Part shown: in pieces, positions 38,395-48,389 of the stretch | Layout: each line of letters begins with the position of its first letter | How positions within the stretch are numbered: the stretch's first letter is position 1 | Assembly (NCBI RefSeq): GCF_001044395.1 | Contig: NZ_JANU01000042.1 | Location: 1 to 64,000, forward strand | Direction: 5' to 3' | DNA: 64,000 bases | Source of the DNA: Caenimonas sp. SL110 | GTDB taxonomy: Bacteria > Pseudomonadota > Gammaproteobacteria > Burkholderiales > Burkholderiaceae_C | Program-made: the position numbers and the translations under genes | Notes under the pieces: model-generated | Seen by the model: only the letters and a program-made list of their open reading frames with translations | Database searches by the model: none | Told to the model about the DNA's origin: nothing

Positions 38395-39279
38395 ATGGCA
38401 CTTGAAGTCATCCTCATCACCGGCATGTCCGGCTCCGGCAAGTCGGTCGCCTTGCGGGCACTGGAAGATGCTGGCTACTACTGCGTGGACAACCTGCCGC
38501 CCGAGTTGCTGGTGCCTTTCATCGAGCTCGAGCAGCAGATCAAGGCCGAGCGGGTGGCTATTGCGATGGACGTGCGCAGCGCAACGTCGCTGCCGATGGT
38601 GCCGTTGCAATTGCGCGAACTCAGCGCCAGGGGCGTGAAGATACGGCCGCTGTTTCTGGATGCGACCACAGACACACTGGTGCGGCGCTTTTCCGAGACG
38701 CGCCGGCGTCATCCGCTTTCCAGCAACCGCCCTGTGACCGGCGGCGAACTGGCCCATGACCAGCAGCACGCACTGGTGGACGCCATCGAACTCGAACGCG
38801 AACTGCTGTCCGACCTGCGAGAGCATGCCCACGTCATCGACACCAGCGTGATCCGCTCATCGCAGTTGCAGGCGCATGTGAAGTCGTTGCTCGCAGCGCC
38901 GCTGAGCCAGCTCACCCTGGTCTTTGAGTCGTTTGCCTTCAAGCGCGGCATTCCGGTGGATGCCGACTATGTGTTCGACGTGCGCATGCTTCCCAATCCG
39001 CACTACGAGCCGGCGCTGCGCGAGCTGACCGGGCGAGACGAGCCGGTGGTCGAGTTCCTCAAGCGTCATCCCGATGTCGATGTGATGTACAGCCACATCG
39101 AAAGCTTTTTGAATCACTGGCTGGAGCCGCTCGCGCGCGATCACCGCAGCTATGTCACGGTCGCGATTGGTTGCACCGGCGGCCAGCATCGCTCGGTGTA
39201 CCTGGTGGAGCGGCTGTGTGCGGAATTTGCGTCGCAATGGGTCACGCTCAAACGCCATCGCGAACTCGACGCGGTCTAG
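38395..39279 (+). CDS. rapZ: RNase adapter protein RapZ
   Basis: The 294-residue protein has Walker [17 protein letters not shown] at the N-terminus, DNLPPELL, the RPLFLDA segment, the SFAFKRGIP motif and the C-terminal [12 protein letters not shown]. RapZ-type proteins bind GTP/ATP and, in enterobacteria, direct RNase E to sRNAs controlling GlmS; its targets in betaproteobacteria are less known. It lies 13 bases after recN. mutY converges from the other strand 14 bases downstream. Confidence 0.95.
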   Translation: MALEVILITGMSGSGKSVALRALEDAGYYCVDNLPPELLVPFIELEQQIKAERVAIAMDVRSATSLPMVPLQLRELSARGVKIRPLFLDATTDTLVRRFSETRRRHPLSSNRPVTGGELAHDQQHALVDAIELERELLSDLREHAHVIDTSVIRSSQLQAHVKSLLAAPLSQLTLVFESFAFKRGIPVDADYVFDVRMLPNPHYEPALRELTGRDEPVVEFLKRHPDVDVMYSHIESFLNHWLEPLARDHRSYVTVAIGCTGGQHRSVYLVERLCAEFASQWVTLKRHRELDAV

Positions 39280-39293
39280 CCTGTCGATTCGGA

Positions 39294-40331
39294 TCAGCTG
39301 CCTGCGAGCAGTTTGCGCACGGGCGCGGGCAGGCCCAGTTTGGGCCACTCGGTTGATGAGAACCATGCGCCTTCCCTGCGCTCGAGTCCCGCCGCTGGAA
39401 ACTGTCCACTCACCGGGTGCAGGTACAGGTCTTTGTGGGTGAGTACGTGCATGAATGGCGTGCCGTCCTGCAGCGGTTCATCGCTCCCATCGGTGGCCTC
39501 CAGCGCCTCACGCGACTCGAAGACCGGCAGGCAGTAAAGCCCCGCCCATATCCCGGAATCAGGACGCTTCTCCAGCCAGATGTAGCCCTGGCCCGATCGG
39601 GCGAGCAACAGCCAAAGCGATTGCGATGTGCGCTTGAGCTTGCGCGTTTTCACCGGATACTTTTCTGGCGCACCGAGTTTGAACGCCGCACACTGATCGT
39701 GCACAGGGCAGATCAGGCAACTCGGGTTGCGCACGAGGCACACAGTTGCGCCAAGGTCCATCAAGCCCTGGGTATAGCGCGGCATCGTGTCCTGCAGGTT
39801 CCTCTTGGGTAACAGGGCCTGCGCATGGGTCCAAAGCTTTTCCTGGTTGGCAGAAGACGCAAGGTCGTCATCGAAAGCGAGCACGCGCGCCAACACGCGC
39901 TTCACGTTGCCGTCGAGAATCGCGATGGGTTCACTAAAGCAGAATGACGCAACCGCTGCGGCAGTCGAGCGGCCGATGCCCGGCAGGCTCTGCAACTGTG
40001 CAGCGCTGCGCGGAAACTCACCCCCGTGCAATGCGACGACGTCCTGTGCGCAGCGGTGCAGGTTGCGGGCGCGGCTGTAATAGCCAAGACCGCTCCACAA
40101 CCCGAACACGTCGTCGATGCTCGCCTGGGCAAGTGCCGCGACATCGGGAAAGCGCTCGAGAAACCGTTCGTAGTAGCCCAGCACCGTCGCGACCTGCGTC
40201 TGCTGCAGCATCACTTCGGAAAGCCACACCCGGTAGGGGTCGCGGGTCTGCTGCCAGGGCAAGCCGCTGCGGCCATGGGTCTTTTGCCAGCGCACGACGC
40301 GGCCGGCAAAACCATGAGGCAACGATGTCAT
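39294..40331 (-). CDS. mutY: A/G-specific adenine glycosylase MutY
   Basis: The 345-residue DNA glycosylase removes adenine mispaired with 8-oxoguanine. Catalytic Glu in WLSEVMLQQTQ, helix-hairpin-helix SLPGIGRSTAAAV, catalytic Asp in ILDGNVKRVL, the iron-sulphur cluster cysteines spaced C-x6-C-x2-C-x5-C (CLVRNPSCLICPVHDQC), and a C-terminal NUDIX-like 8-oxoG recognition domain are all visible. Its ATG overlaps the stop of the dynamin-like gene by four bases (40328-40331). Confidence 0.96.
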   Translation of the reverse strand: MTSLPHGFAGRVVRWQKTHGRSGLPWQQTRDPYRVWLSEVMLQQTQVATVLGYYERFLERFPDVAALAQASIDDVFGLWSGLGYYSRARNLHRCAQDVVALHGGEFPRSAAQLQSLPGIGRSTAAAVASFCFSEPIAILDGNVKRVLARVLAFDDDLASSANQEKLWTHAQALLPKRNLQDTMPRYTQGLMDLGATVCLVRNPSCLICPVHDQCAAFKLGAPEKYPVKTRKLKRTSQSLWLLLARSGQGYIWLEKRPDSGIWAGLYCLPVFESREALEATDGSDEPLQDGTPFMHVLTHKDLYLHPVSGQFPAAGLERREGAWFSSTEWPKLGLPAPVRKLLAGS

Positions 40332-42292
40332 GCGGACTGGAGGGCAGCCGAGTCGTTGGCCGCGCCTTCAGCGGCGGGAATGGTGACCAGGTGGTCGGTG
40401 AGCTCAGTGAGCTTCGCGTCGAGTTCGTCGATCACAACGCCCTGCGCTTCGATCTCCGCAATGCGGTCGTCCAGCCCGGTCGCGGCCTGCTGGATGCGCT
40501 CGATGGCTTCGATACGGCGGCCGAAATTGCGGCGGCGTTCGCGAAGCTGCGCATCGAGTTGCGCGGCTGCGGATTTGTTCCACAACTCCACCTCACCGAG
40601 CGCTGACTCGTACACCACCCGCAGACGCGTGGCCAGTGCACGCACCAGGCGGTCGGCGAACTCGGGCTGCGCGAGCCGGAATGTGTTGCCCACGCCGAGG
40701 TACTGCATGTGGCTGCGCTCGACCAGGTCCAGGTCGCGTTCGTAACGCGCGAGGTCGGGTTCACGCGGCGCCTGCAGCGAGAAACCATATTCGGCATTGA
40801 GCTGGCGGAACGTGCCCGTGAGCATCGACTGGATTTCGCCACTGGTGCTTTGCGCCGTTTGCAGCCCCTTGCGCAAGCGCTCGAAGGTGGACGAGTACGC
40901 CTTCTTGACGCCAAGCTTGATGCCGGGTTGACGCAACGCCGTCGTGAGCTCTGCCATCTCGCTCTTGAGGGTGCTGGTGCCTAGCAGCGTGAACACATCA
41001 CGCAGCAGCTTGAGGTGAACCGAACGCACTGCGTGAATACGGGCACCGCTCACATCGAAATCGACCTGCTCCTGCTCGATGCGCGAGCGCATGTGCTTGA
41101 TGACCGAGGTGTTCTTGCCGCGCAGGCCTTTGAGCTCCTGCATCTGCTCGGCAAGGTCGCGGCGGCGGATGTTGATCGCACGTCCGGCTTCGACGCGCAA
41201 GTCGCCGATACCTGCCGCGACGGCCGAGCGAAGGATCTTGCGCCGCTGCCCCATCACGCCATGGCTCAGGGCACGCTCCAGGCTCGGCAGGTTGCTCGCT
41301 TCCAGCAGCTGCGCATCGTCATTGACCTTGGCGACCAGGCCCTTTTGTGCAGAGACCGGAATGACCTGGTCACGCGGCAACCCGAGGATTTCAGCGGAAA
41401 CCGAACGCTGACGCTCGATCTGCGCCTGCACCTGCACCGGGGTGCTGAGCGAATCCCACATCGTGTCGATCTTGTTGAGAACCACCAGCCTCGAATCGAC
41501 GTTCTCGGTCTCGGTAATCAGGTGTTCGCGCCAGATGGAGAGATCGGATTTGGTGACGCCCGTATCCGCCGCAAGGATGAACACAACCGCATGCGCCTGC
41601 GGAATCAGGTTCACCGTCAGTTCGGGCTCGGCGCCGATGGCATTGAGGCCTGGCGTGTCGAGGATGACCAGCCCCTGCTTGAGCAGCGGGTGTGCGATGT
41701 TGATGAGTGCATGACGCCAGCGGGGAACCTCGACCTCGCCCTGGGCGTTGAGCATCGGGTTGTCGTTGGGGGAGTCGTCGTGCCAGAAGCCCAGCGCCTT
41801 CGCTTCATCTTTGGAAACATGGCGCACCTCCGCGACTTTCTCGAAGGCCTTGGCCAACTGCGCGGGGTCGTTCACGTCCAGGTCGATGCGTGTCCATTTC
41901 TCGGGCACGGCGCGCCATTCCATCAGGGCTTGCGGCTGCAGGCGCGTTTCGATGGGCAGCAGTCGCAGGCACGGCGGCACGTCGCTGTCGTAGCCCAGCT
42001 CCGTCGGGCACATGGTGGTGCGGCCGGCGCTGGCGGGCATGATGCGGCGCTTGTAGCCGGCAAAGAAGATGGCGTTGATCAGCTCCGACTTGCCGCGCGA
42101 GAACTCGGCGACGAAAGCCACCATGACCTTGTCCGAACGCATCTGCGTTTCAAGACGGCGCAAGCGCTCCTCGACGGCCGCATCCAGCAGCTCATGATCC
42201 TTGAGCCACTCGGAGAGCAGTTTCAGGCGTAACGCGAATTCTCGCCGCCAGGCGCCATGCTGGTCGAATTGATCGTTGAAGGAACCGCCCAA
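40328..42292 (-). CDS. Dynamin-like GTPase
   Basis: The 654-residue protein has a GTPase domain with P-loop FSRGKSELINAIFF (about residues 64-77, AEFSRGKS), the switch GRTTMCPTEL, G3 ILDTPGLNAIG and G4 VVLNKIDTMWD, followed by a long helical stalk region (370-640) typical of bacterial dynamin-like proteins. No membrane segment is evident; membrane association would be peripheral. It lies between mutM and mutY on one strand and overlaps mutY. Function unknown; membrane repair or nucleoid/envelope remodelling are family-based guesses. Confidence 0.85.
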   Translation of the reverse strand: MGGSFNDQFDQHGAWRREFALRLKLLSEWLKDHELLDAAVEERLRRLETQMRSDKVMVAFVAEFSRGKSELINAIFFAGYKRRIMPASAGRTTMCPTELGYDSDVPPCLRLLPIETRLQPQALMEWRAVPEKWTRIDLDVNDPAQLAKAFEKVAEVRHVSKDEAKALGFWHDDSPNDNPMLNAQGEVEVPRWRHALINIAHPLLKQGLVILDTPGLNAIGAEPELTVNLIPQAHAVVFILAADTGVTKSDLSIWREHLITETENVDSRLVVLNKIDTMWDSLSTPVQVQAQIERQRSVSAEILGLPRDQVIPVSAQKGLVAKVNDDAQLLEASNLPSLERALSHGVMGQRRKILRSAVAAGIGDLRVEAGRAINIRRRDLAEQMQELKGLRGKNTSVIKHMRSRIEQEQVDFDVSGARIHAVRSVHLKLLRDVFTLLGTSTLKSEMAELTTALRQPGIKLGVKKAYSSTFERLRKGLQTAQSTSGEIQSMLTGTFRQLNAEYGFSLQAPREPDLARYERDLDLVERSHMQYLGVGNTFRLAQPEFADRLVRALATRLRVVYESALGEVELWNKSAAAQLDAQLRERRRNFGRRIEAIERIQQAATGLDDRIAEIEAQGVVIDELDAKLTELTDHLVTIPAAEGAANDSAALQSA

Positions 42293-42346
42293 ACATGCCC
42301 CCGGAAAGTGAATTTTGAATATAGCACCCTGCTGCGCGCGCGGCCT

Positions 42347-43162
42347 TCAGGATTTCTGGCAGATGGGACAGAAGTAGGTCGCGCGCTGCCCCTGGCGAAT
42401 GCACCGGATCGTCGTGCCACACACCCGGCAGGGCTCGCCCGCACGGTCATACACCATCGCTTCCAGCTGGAAATACCCCGCTTGCCCATCGGCATTTGAA
42501 AAATCGCGCAAGGTGCTGCCGCCTTTTTCCACTGCGCGGGCAAGCACGTCGCGCACCGCCTGCCAGAGCCTGGCCGCTCGCGGCTTCGTGATGCGCGATG
42601 CCTTGATCGTGGGACGGATGCGAGCCAGAAAGAGTGCTTCGGACGCATAGATGTTGCCAACGCCCACCACGATGTCGCCCGCAAGCAGCACCTGCTTGAT
42701 GGCAGCGTTGCGAGCCTTGAGCGCAGCGTGGAATCCGGCGGCATCGAAGTCATCGGTCAGGGGCTCGACGCCCAGCCGGCCCAGCAGCTTGACCGCCTCG
42801 GGCGAATCCACGCGTTGTGCAAAGACGACTGCGCCAAACCGCCTCGGATCGTTCAGCCGCAGTACGCCTTTGGTGGTCATGAGGTCGAAATGGTCGTGCG
42901 TGCCGGCATCGGGCTGTGCAGGCGCAAAGCTCAGGCTGCCGGACATGCCCAGGTGAACCAGCAAGACGCCAGAGTCGAGGTCCAGCAACAAATACTTGCC
43001 GCGCCTGCGAACCGCCAGGACGGTGCGACCGACAAGCTCATCAGGAACAATTCCGATCGGCCAGCGCAAGGGCTTGCCCATGCGAACGGCTTCGATCCGG
43101 GCCCCTGCAATACGGTCGGCGAAGCTGCGCCGGGTGACTTCGACTTCTGGCAGTTCGGGCAT
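42347..43162 (-). CDS. mutM: Formamidopyrimidine-DNA glycosylase MutM (Fpg)
   Basis: The 271-residue bifunctional glycosylase/AP lyase removes 8-oxoguanine. It has the mandatory N-terminus MPELPEVEV (Pro2 is the Schiff-base nucleophile, Glu3 the acid), [11 protein letters not shown] with the conserved lysine, the NIYASEALF helix-two-turn-helix region, and a C-terminal zinc finger (CRVCGTT ... CPICQ). The start at 43162 is fixed by Pro2; an upstream in-frame extension to 43300 is rejected. It is divergent from the TPR gene, with 56 bases between starts. Confidence 0.97.
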   Translation of the reverse strand: MPELPEVEVTRRSFADRIAGARIEAVRMGKPLRWPIGIVPDELVGRTVLAVRRRGKYLLLDLDSGVLLVHLGMSGSLSFAPAQPDAGTHDHFDLMTTKGVLRLNDPRRFGAVVFAQRVDSPEAVKLLGRLGVEPLTDDFDAAGFHAALKARNAAIKQVLLAGDIVVGVGNIYASEALFLARIRPTIKASRITKPRAARLWQAVRDVLARAVEKGGSTLRDFSNADGQAGYFQLEAMVYDRAGEPCRVCGTTIRCIRQGQRATYFCPICQKS

Positions 43163-43218
43163 TGGGGTCGCTTTGGCTTGGAGGCGCTCGAAACAAGGCC
43201 TTGGATTATTATGGTTCG

Positions 43219-44967
43219 ATGAAGCGATTTCACTTTGCCAGCGCAGTGCTGCTGCTGGCGTTGGCCCAAGGCCAGGCCCTCCATGCCCAGCCGGCGCCAA
43301 AGGCCGACAGTGCGCACGAATCGGTCGACGTCACGCCCACCGCGCTGGACGCGCAGCTCTTCTACCAGCTGCTCCTGGGCGAACTGAACGCCAGGGGCAC
43401 CGAGCCCGGCGCGGGATATTCGCTGATCCTGGATGCGGCTCGCAAGACGAACGACCCGACGCTTTACCAGCGCGCGGTAGAAGTCGCGATCCAGTCGCGA
43501 TCGGGCGAAGCGGCATTGCAGGCCGCGCGCGCCTGGAAGCAGGCTTTTCCCCAGTCGCGTGAGGCCAATCGCTCGGTGCTGCAAATCCTGCTGGTGCTCA
43601 ATCGGGTGGCCGAAAGTGGCGAGCTTCTGAAGGGCGAGCTGGCACTGACGCACGCCAAGGATCGCAGCGGCGTCCTCGCGCTGATACCCCGCCTGTACGC
43701 CCGCGTGACAGACAAGAAGCTTGCCGCCGCCGTGGTGGAGCAGGCACTGGCAGACGCGCTGGCCGATCCGGCAACAGGCGCTGCGGCATGGACATCGGTG
43801 GGACGTTTGCGCCTGGCCGCAGGCGACAGCAATGGCGCCATTGAAGCCGTGCGCCGTGCGCAGCAGGTCAACCCGTTCGCGGAAGGCCCGGCCTTGCTCG
43901 CACTGGAACTGATGGATCCCAAACAGCCGCAGGCCGAGGTGCTGGTCAAGCGCTACATGGAAGGCAAGCCGCTGGCTGAATTGCGGATGGGCTATGCGCG
44001 GGCGCTGCTCGATACGCAGCGCTATCCCGAGGCGTCACAACAGCTGAGAGTGGTCACCGCCGAAAAGCCCGACTATCCAGAAGCGTGGCTGGTGCAGGGC
44101 ACGCTGCAACTGCAGGACAACCAGGTTGCGGCCGCCGAGACGTCGATCAAGCGTTATGTCGATCTCGCACTGGCCCAGCGTGGAGGCGAAGAGCGCAGCC
44201 GGGGCCTCGCACAGGCGTATCTGTCGCTGTCTCGCATCGCCGAACGGCGCAAGGATTACGCACTGGCGGCGGCCTGGCTCGACAAGATCGAGAACCCGCA
44301 GGATCTGGTCGCCGCGCAACACCGCCGCGCCTCCATCCTTGCCCGGCAGGGAAAGATGGATGAAGCGCGCAAGCTGCTGCGGTCCTTGCCTGACCGCAGC
44401 CCCGAAGATGCCCGCATGAAGATGATGGCCGAGGTCCAGCTCCTGCGCGAGAACAAGCAATACAAGGCCGCCTATCAGGTCATGTCGCAGGCCATTGCCA
44501 AGGAGCCCTTCGATGCAGACCTCGTCTATGACCAGGCCATGCTTGCCGAAAAGACCGGGGACCTGGCCGAAATGGAGCGATTGCTGCGCCAGGTGATTGC
44601 TGCAAAACCCGAGTACCACCATGCCTACAACGCACTGGGCTACTCGCTGGCCGAACGCAATGTGCGCCTGACTGAAGCCAAGGCACTGATCCAGAAGGCG
44701 TTGTCGTTTGCGCCCGACGACCCGTTCATCACCGATAGCCTGGCCTGGGTTGAATTCCGTATGGGCAACAAGGCCGAGGCCCTGCGCATCCTGGACGGCG
44801 CGTACAAGGCTCGCCCTGACGCGGACATCGCAGCGCACCTGGGTGAAGTTCTCTGGAGCATGGGCCAGCGCGAGCGGGCACAGGCGATCTGGCGCGAGGG
44901 CCTGCTGATGAACAGTGAAAACGAAACGCTTCTGGAAACGCTGAAGCGCCTGCGGGTCAAGCCGTGA
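43219..44967 (+). CDS. TPR-repeat exported protein
   Basis: The 582-residue protein starts with a signal peptide ([20 protein letters not shown], then LHAQ) and is otherwise made of helical pairs of the tetratricopeptide type, for example [19 protein letters not shown] near residues 474-492 and [20 protein letters not shown] near the end. It is likely periplasmic or outer-membrane attached and mediates protein contacts. It overlaps lolB by four bases, so both are coupled; this TPR-lolB-ispE order recurs in betaproteobacteria. The start is ATG 43219; an extension back to 43162 would destroy the signal peptide. Confidence 0.87.
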   Translation: MKRFHFASAVLLLALAQGQALHAQPAPKADSAHESVDVTPTALDAQLFYQLLLGELNARGTEPGAGYSLILDAARKTNDPTLYQRAVEVAIQSRSGEAALQAARAWKQAFPQSREANRSVLQILLVLNRVAESGELLKGELALTHAKDRSGVLALIPRLYARVTDKKLAAAVVEQALADALADPATGAAAWTSVGRLRLAAGDSNGAIEAVRRAQQVNPFAEGPALLALELMDPKQPQAEVLVKRYMEGKPLAELRMGYARALLDTQRYPEASQQLRVVTAEKPDYPEAWLVQGTLQLQDNQVAAAETSIKRYVDLALAQRGGEERSRGLAQAYLSLSRIAERRKDYALAAAWLDKIENPQDLVAAQHRRASILARQGKMDEARKLLRSLPDRSPEDARMKMMAEVQLLRENKQYKAAYQVMSQAIAKEPFDADLVYDQAMLAEKTGDLAEMERLLRQVIAAKPEYHHAYNALGYSLAERNVRLTEAKALIQKALSFAPDDPFITDSLAWVEFRMGNKAEALRILDGAYKARPDADIAAHLGEVLWSMGQRERAQAIWREGLLMNSENETLLETLKRLRVKP

Positions 44968-45464
44968 GCCTGGCGCTGACAGGCAGGGTGTGGCTGCACC
45001 TGGCCGCGGTGCTGGCGGCGGCTCTGCTGGCCGGCTGTGCAAGTCCTGCGCGCTCGACCGCTGAGCCAGGACAAAGCTGGGCCGGCCGCCTGGCGCTGCA
45101 GGTGACCGACCGACCGTCCGAGTCGTTTTCTGCCGGGTTCGAGTTGCGCGGACATTCGGACGCAGGCGAATTGAAGCTCGATTCGCCTCTGGTCGGGACG
45201 CTGGGCGTGCTGAGTTGGCGACCCGGCTCCGCCACGCTGCGCTCGGCAGGGCAGGTACGGCAATTCGAATCGATCGACGCGTTGGTCACTCACGTCACCG
45301 GCTCACCCATGCCCGTCGCGGCGCTCTTCGACTGGCTGCGGGGCATCGATTCACAGGTGCCGGGGTGGCGCGCCGACCTCTCGCAAGTTGCGCAAGGCCG
45401 CGTGATCGCCAGGCGCATCGAGCCAACGCCGCAGGCTGAGTTGCGCGTGGTGTTCGAGCGCTAG
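44964..45464 (+). CDS. lolB: Outer-membrane lipoprotein receptor LolB
   Basis: The 166-residue lipoprotein accepts lipoproteins from LolA at the outer membrane. It has a signal sequence with lipobox LLAGC (Cys about 25), then WAGRLALQVTD and the core fold with a short, divergent sequence (SWRPGSATLRSAG, LFDWLRG) as usual in betaproteobacterial LolB. The start is GTG 44964, overlapping the TPR stop. ispE follows after 7 bases. Confidence 0.9.
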   Translation: MSLALTGRVWLHLAAVLAAALLAGCASPARSTAEPGQSWAGRLALQVTDRPSESFSAGFELRGHSDAGELKLDSPLVGTLGVLSWRPGSATLRSAGQVRQFESIDALVTHVTGSPMPVAALFDWLRGIDSQVPGWRADLSQVAQGRVIARRIEPTPQAELRVVFER

Positions 45465-45471
45465 CTGCGAG

Positions 45472-46317
45472 ATGAAAGCGCTCTACGACATCGCAGCGCC
45501 TGCCAAGCTGAACCTGTTTCTTCACGTGACGGGGCGCAGGCCTGACGGAATGCACCTGCTGCAGTCGGCGTTCATGCTGATCGACTGGCGCGACACACTC
45601 CATTTCGAGTTACGCGCCGATGGCGCCCTGAGCCGCGAGGACCTGCTGGAGCCCTTGCCCGCAGACGACCTGACGCTGCGAGCAGCCCGGGCGTTGCAGA
45701 CGGCGGCTGGATCGACGCAAGGCGCGCACATCAGCATCGAAAAGCGGGTTCCGGCGCAGGCCGGCATGGGGGGAGGGTCGTCCGATGCGGCCTCGTGCCT
45801 GCTGGCGCTGAACCGTCTTTGGGGATTGAATCTGACGATGGCGCAATTGCAAAAGATCGGCCTTGCACTGGGTGCGGACGTGCCGTTCTTCCTCTCCGGC
45901 CACCATGCCTGGGCCCAGGGCGTGGGGGAGGAGTTGACCCCGATCGGCCTGCCTCACGCGCGGTTTCTGGTGGTCAAACCACCCCAGGGACTGGAGACCG
46001 CAAGAATCTTCGCGCATGCCGATCTGAAACTCGACAGCACCGCTGCTATAATTTCAGGCTTTGCTGCAAACCCGTACGGTTTTGGTACCAACGATTTGCA
46101 GCCGGTAGCGCAGAGACTCTGCCCAGGCGTCGACGAAGCCCTCCAATGGCTGGCTTCGCAAGGTCTTCAGGGTCGTATGACAGGTTCCGGTAGCGCAGTT
46201 TTTGCGCTGCTACCCCCGGGCAAGGCGCCAGGCGCCGCGCCCCCAGGTTGGAACGTGAGGGAATGCGTGAATTTGGAGGCTCATCCTCTGGTGGGATGGG
46301 CACCCAGCGACGATTGA
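45472..46317 (+). CDS. ispE: 4-Diphosphocytidyl-2-C-methyl-D-erythritol kinase IspE
   Basis: The 281-residue GHMP kinase acts in the MEP route of isoprenoid synthesis. It shows the N-terminal PAKLNLFLHVTGRRPDGMH, the ATP-binding glycine loop QAGMGGGSSDAASC and a C-terminal MTGSGSAVFALL. Length is typical. tRNA-Gln and prs follow in the conserved order. Confidence 0.96.
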   Translation: MKALYDIAAPAKLNLFLHVTGRRPDGMHLLQSAFMLIDWRDTLHFELRADGALSREDLLEPLPADDLTLRAARALQTAAGSTQGAHISIEKRVPAQAGMGGGSSDAASCLLALNRLWGLNLTMAQLQKIGLALGADVPFFLSGHHAWAQGVGEELTPIGLPHARFLVVKPPQGLETARIFAHADLKLDSTAAIISGFAANPYGFGTNDLQPVAQRLCPGVDEALQWLASQGLQGRMTGSGSAVFALLPPGKAPGAAPPGWNVRECVNLEAHPLVGWAPSDD

Positions 46318-46352
46318 TCGGTGGGCGGCTGGTTTCAGCCGTCAACCCGTGT

Positions 46353-46429
46353 AGGGGAGTCGCCAAGTTGGTAAAGGCACTGGATTTTGATTCCAGCATG
46401 CGAGGGTTCGAGTCCTTCCTCCCCTGCCA
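46353..46429 (+). tRNA. tRNA-Gln (TTG)
   Basis: A 77-nt cloverleaf with encoded CCA: acceptor AGGGGAG/CTCCCCT, D stem GCC/GGC, anticodon stem CTGGA/TCCAG with loop TTTTGAT giving TTG, and T stem GAGGG/CCTTC with one G-T pair and loop TTCGAGT. The first pair is A-U, where the common tRNA-Gln has U-A. It lies 35 bases after ispE. Confidence 0.95.
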
Positions 46430-46439
46430 GTTTTTTGTG

Positions 46440-46489
46440 GAAATGCCAGAGCATCTGGCATCCTGTTGAAATGCCAGAGCATCTGGCAT
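46440..46489. repeat. Two identical tandem hairpins between tRNA-Gln and prs
   Basis: The 22-base sequence GAAATGCCAGAGCATCTGGCAT, split here as GAAATGCCAGA and GCATCTGGCAT, occurs at 46440-46461 and again at 46468-46489. Each copy folds as ATGCCAGA/TCTGGCAT with a 3-base loop. The second is followed by TGTTTTT (46490-46496), so it could act as a terminator of the tRNA transcript; the first would be a second stop or an RNA-binding site. The exact duplication within 50 bases is unusual. Confidence 0.75.
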
Positions 46490-46530
46490 TGTTTTTAAAA
46501 CTCGCTGGCGCTTAACTCCGGATAAATAAC

Positions 46531-47508
46531 ATGCAGGTCGTTCCGCATCCTGATTTCATGGTGTTTACCGGCAACGCCAATCCGGCGCTTGCCGCTGAGA
46601 TTGCCAGCCACCTCGGTATTTCACTCGGTGCAGCCAGCGTTGGCCGCTTTTCCGATGGTGAAGTCACGGTCGAGATCAACACCAATGTACGGGCGCGCGA
46701 TGTGTTCGTTGTGCAATCGACTTGCGCACCGACCAATGAAAACCTGATGGAACTGCTGATCATGGTCGATGCGCTCAAGCGTGCGTCGGCCGAGCGGATC
46801 AGCGCGGTGATCCCCTACTTTGGTTACGCACGGCAAGACCGGCGACCGCGCTCATCGAGAGTTCCGATTTCGGCAAAAGTGGTGGCCAACCTGCTGCAGA
46901 CCGTTGGCGTCTCGCGGGTCCTCACGATGGACCTGCACGCTGACCAAATCCAGGGCTTCTTCGACATCCCCGTGGACAACATCTACGCGTCGCCAGTGCT
47001 CCTGTCCGATGTGCGAAAGCAAAACTACGAAGACCTGATCGTTGTGTCGCCAGACGTGGGCGGTGTGGTCCGCGCGCGTGCCCTTGCCAAGCAACTGGAC
47101 ACCGACCTGGCCATCATCGACAAGCGCCGCCCCCGGGCGAACGTGAGCGAAGTCATGCACGTCATCGGAGAGATCGACGGCCGCAACTGCGTGATCATGG
47201 ACGACATGATCGACACCGCCGGAACGCTGGTAAAGGCAGCCGAGGTGCTGAAGGCGCGTGGCGCCAAGAAGGTTTACGCGTATTGCACCCACCCGATCTT
47301 CTCGGGTCCAGCCATCGAACGAATCGCCAATGGCGATGCCCTCGATGAAGTGGTGGTGACCAACACCATTCCCCTGTCGCAAGAGGGCCTGGGCTGCAAG
47401 AAGATTCGCCAGCTCACGGTGGCGCCTTTGATCGCAGAGACGATCCAGCGCATTGCCAAGGGCGAATCGGTAATGAGTTTGTTCTCGGACCAGGAAAACC
47501 TCTTTTAA
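46531..47508 (+). CDS. prs: Ribose-phosphate pyrophosphokinase (PRPP synthase)
   Basis: The 325-residue enzyme makes PRPP from ribose 5-phosphate and ATP. It shows [14 protein letters not shown] at the start, the flexible-loop [10 protein letters not shown], the metal-binding [17 protein letters not shown] and the PRPP loop [13 protein letters not shown]. It is followed by a strong hairpin with a T-run (47537-47557) before rplY, so part of the transcripts should end there. Confidence 0.97.
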   Translation: MQVVPHPDFMVFTGNANPALAAEIASHLGISLGAASVGRFSDGEVTVEINTNVRARDVFVVQSTCAPTNENLMELLIMVDALKRASAERISAVIPYFGYARQDRRPRSSRVPISAKVVANLLQTVGVSRVLTMDLHADQIQGFFDIPVDNIYASPVLLSDVRKQNYEDLIVVSPDVGGVVRARALAKQLDTDLAIIDKRRPRANVSEVMHVIGEIDGRNCVIMDDMIDTAGTLVKAAEVLKARGAKKVYAYCTHPIFSGPAIERIANGDALDEVVVTNTIPLSQEGLGCKKIRQLTVAPLIAETIQRIAKGESVMSLFSDQENLF

Positions 47509-47536
47509 AGAGGCGAACCGGCCTGAGGCTTTAGTG

Positions 47537-47557
47537 GCCCCTTCCGGGGGCTTTTTT
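47537..47557 (+). terminator. Rho-independent terminator between prs and rplY
   Basis: GCCCC (47537-47541) pairs with GGGGC (47547-47551), with loop TTCCG, followed by six T residues (47552-47557). Classic form. It may be partly bypassed to supply rplY. Confidence 0.85.
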
Positions 47558-47603
47558 GAAACGGGATCCACTGGTCGCGGTGGATTCTTACCAGGAGTCA
47601 GTT

Positions 47604-48308
47604 ATGAAATTCGTCGCTTTTGAGCGCGCCAAGCAGGGTACGGGTGCGAGCCGCCGTCTCCGCAATACCGGCAGGACGCCCGGCATCGTCTACGGTGGTG
47701 AAGGCCAGCCGCAACTGATCGAACTCGATCACAACGCCCTGTGGCACGCCCTGAAGAAGGAAGCCTTCCACTCCACCATCCTCGACATGGAAATGGACAG
47801 CAAGGAATCCAAGGTTCTGCTGCGCGACGTGCAGGTGCACCCGTACAAACAGCAAATCCTGCACATCGACTTCCAGCGCGTGGACGCCAGGACCAAGCTG
47901 CACATGAAGGTGCCGCTTCACTTTGTGAAGTCCGAAGAGTCGCAAGCCGTGAAGTTCGACCATTGCGTCGTCAACCACGTCATGTCCGAGCTCGACGTCT
48001 CCTGCCTGCCCAAGGACCTGCCCGAGTTCATCGAGGTGGACCTGTCCGGCATGAAAAAGGGTATGTCCCTGCACCTGGCCGACATCTCGCTGCCCAAGGG
48101 CGTCACTGCCGTGACGCGCGGCAAGCCAAACCCGGTGATCGTCTCTGTGGTGTCGATCGGCGGCGAAGAGCCTGCTGAAGCCGGCGCAGAAGGCGCCGCA
48201 CCTGCAGCTGATGCCAAGGCACCGGCCAAGGACGCAAAGGCTGCCGGCAAGGATGCGAAGGCGCCTGCCGCCAAGGCACCGGCTGCCAAGCCTGCTGCCA
48301 AGAAGTAA
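47604..48308 (+). CDS. rplY: 50S ribosomal protein L25 (CTC/TL5 form)
   Basis: The 234-residue protein binds 5S rRNA. It begins [26 protein letters not shown] with the L25 fold (1-95), then the TL5/CTC extension (about 95-190), and an Ala/Lys/Pro-rich tail ([17 protein letters not shown]) typical of betaproteobacterial CTC proteins. ATG 47604 has CAGGAG eight bases upstream; the longer frame to 47556 is not used. pth follows after a hairpin. Confidence 0.95.
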   Translation: MKFVAFERAKQGTGASRRLRNTGRTPGIVYGGEGQPQLIELDHNALWHALKKEAFHSTILDMEMDSKESKVLLRDVQVHPYKQQILHIDFQRVDARTKLHMKVPLHFVKSEESQAVKFDHCVVNHVMSELDVSCLPKDLPEFIEVDLSGMKKGMSLHLADISLPKGVTAVTRGKPNPVIVSVVSIGGEEPAEAGAEGAAPAADAKAPAKDAKAAGKDAKAPAAKAPAAKPAAKK

Positions 48309-48330
48309 CTTCTTCACAGCATCGCACTGC

Positions 48331-48358
48331 CAAACGGCCCACTTCGGTGGGCCGTTTG
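48331..48358 (+). terminator. Strong hairpin with TTCG loop after rplY
   Basis: CAAACGGCCCAC (48331-48342) is the perfect complement of GTGGGCCGTTTG (48347-48358), closed by the stable tetraloop TTCG. No T-run follows, so it may be a processing or attenuating hairpin, not a full terminator; pth starts 31 bases later. Confidence 0.75.
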
Positions 48359-48389
48359 CATTTGTGCCTCCACTGATAATCGGCAAATC

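Noticed and set aside
36627-38441. 604-codon open frame on the minus strand opposite recN
   Set aside because: Antisense reading of a clear RecN; no domain or ribosome site supports it.
41015-42232. 405-codon open frame on the plus strand opposite the dynamin-like gene
   Set aside because: Arg/His-rich antisense translation with no recognisable motif; the minus strand has all GTPase motifs.
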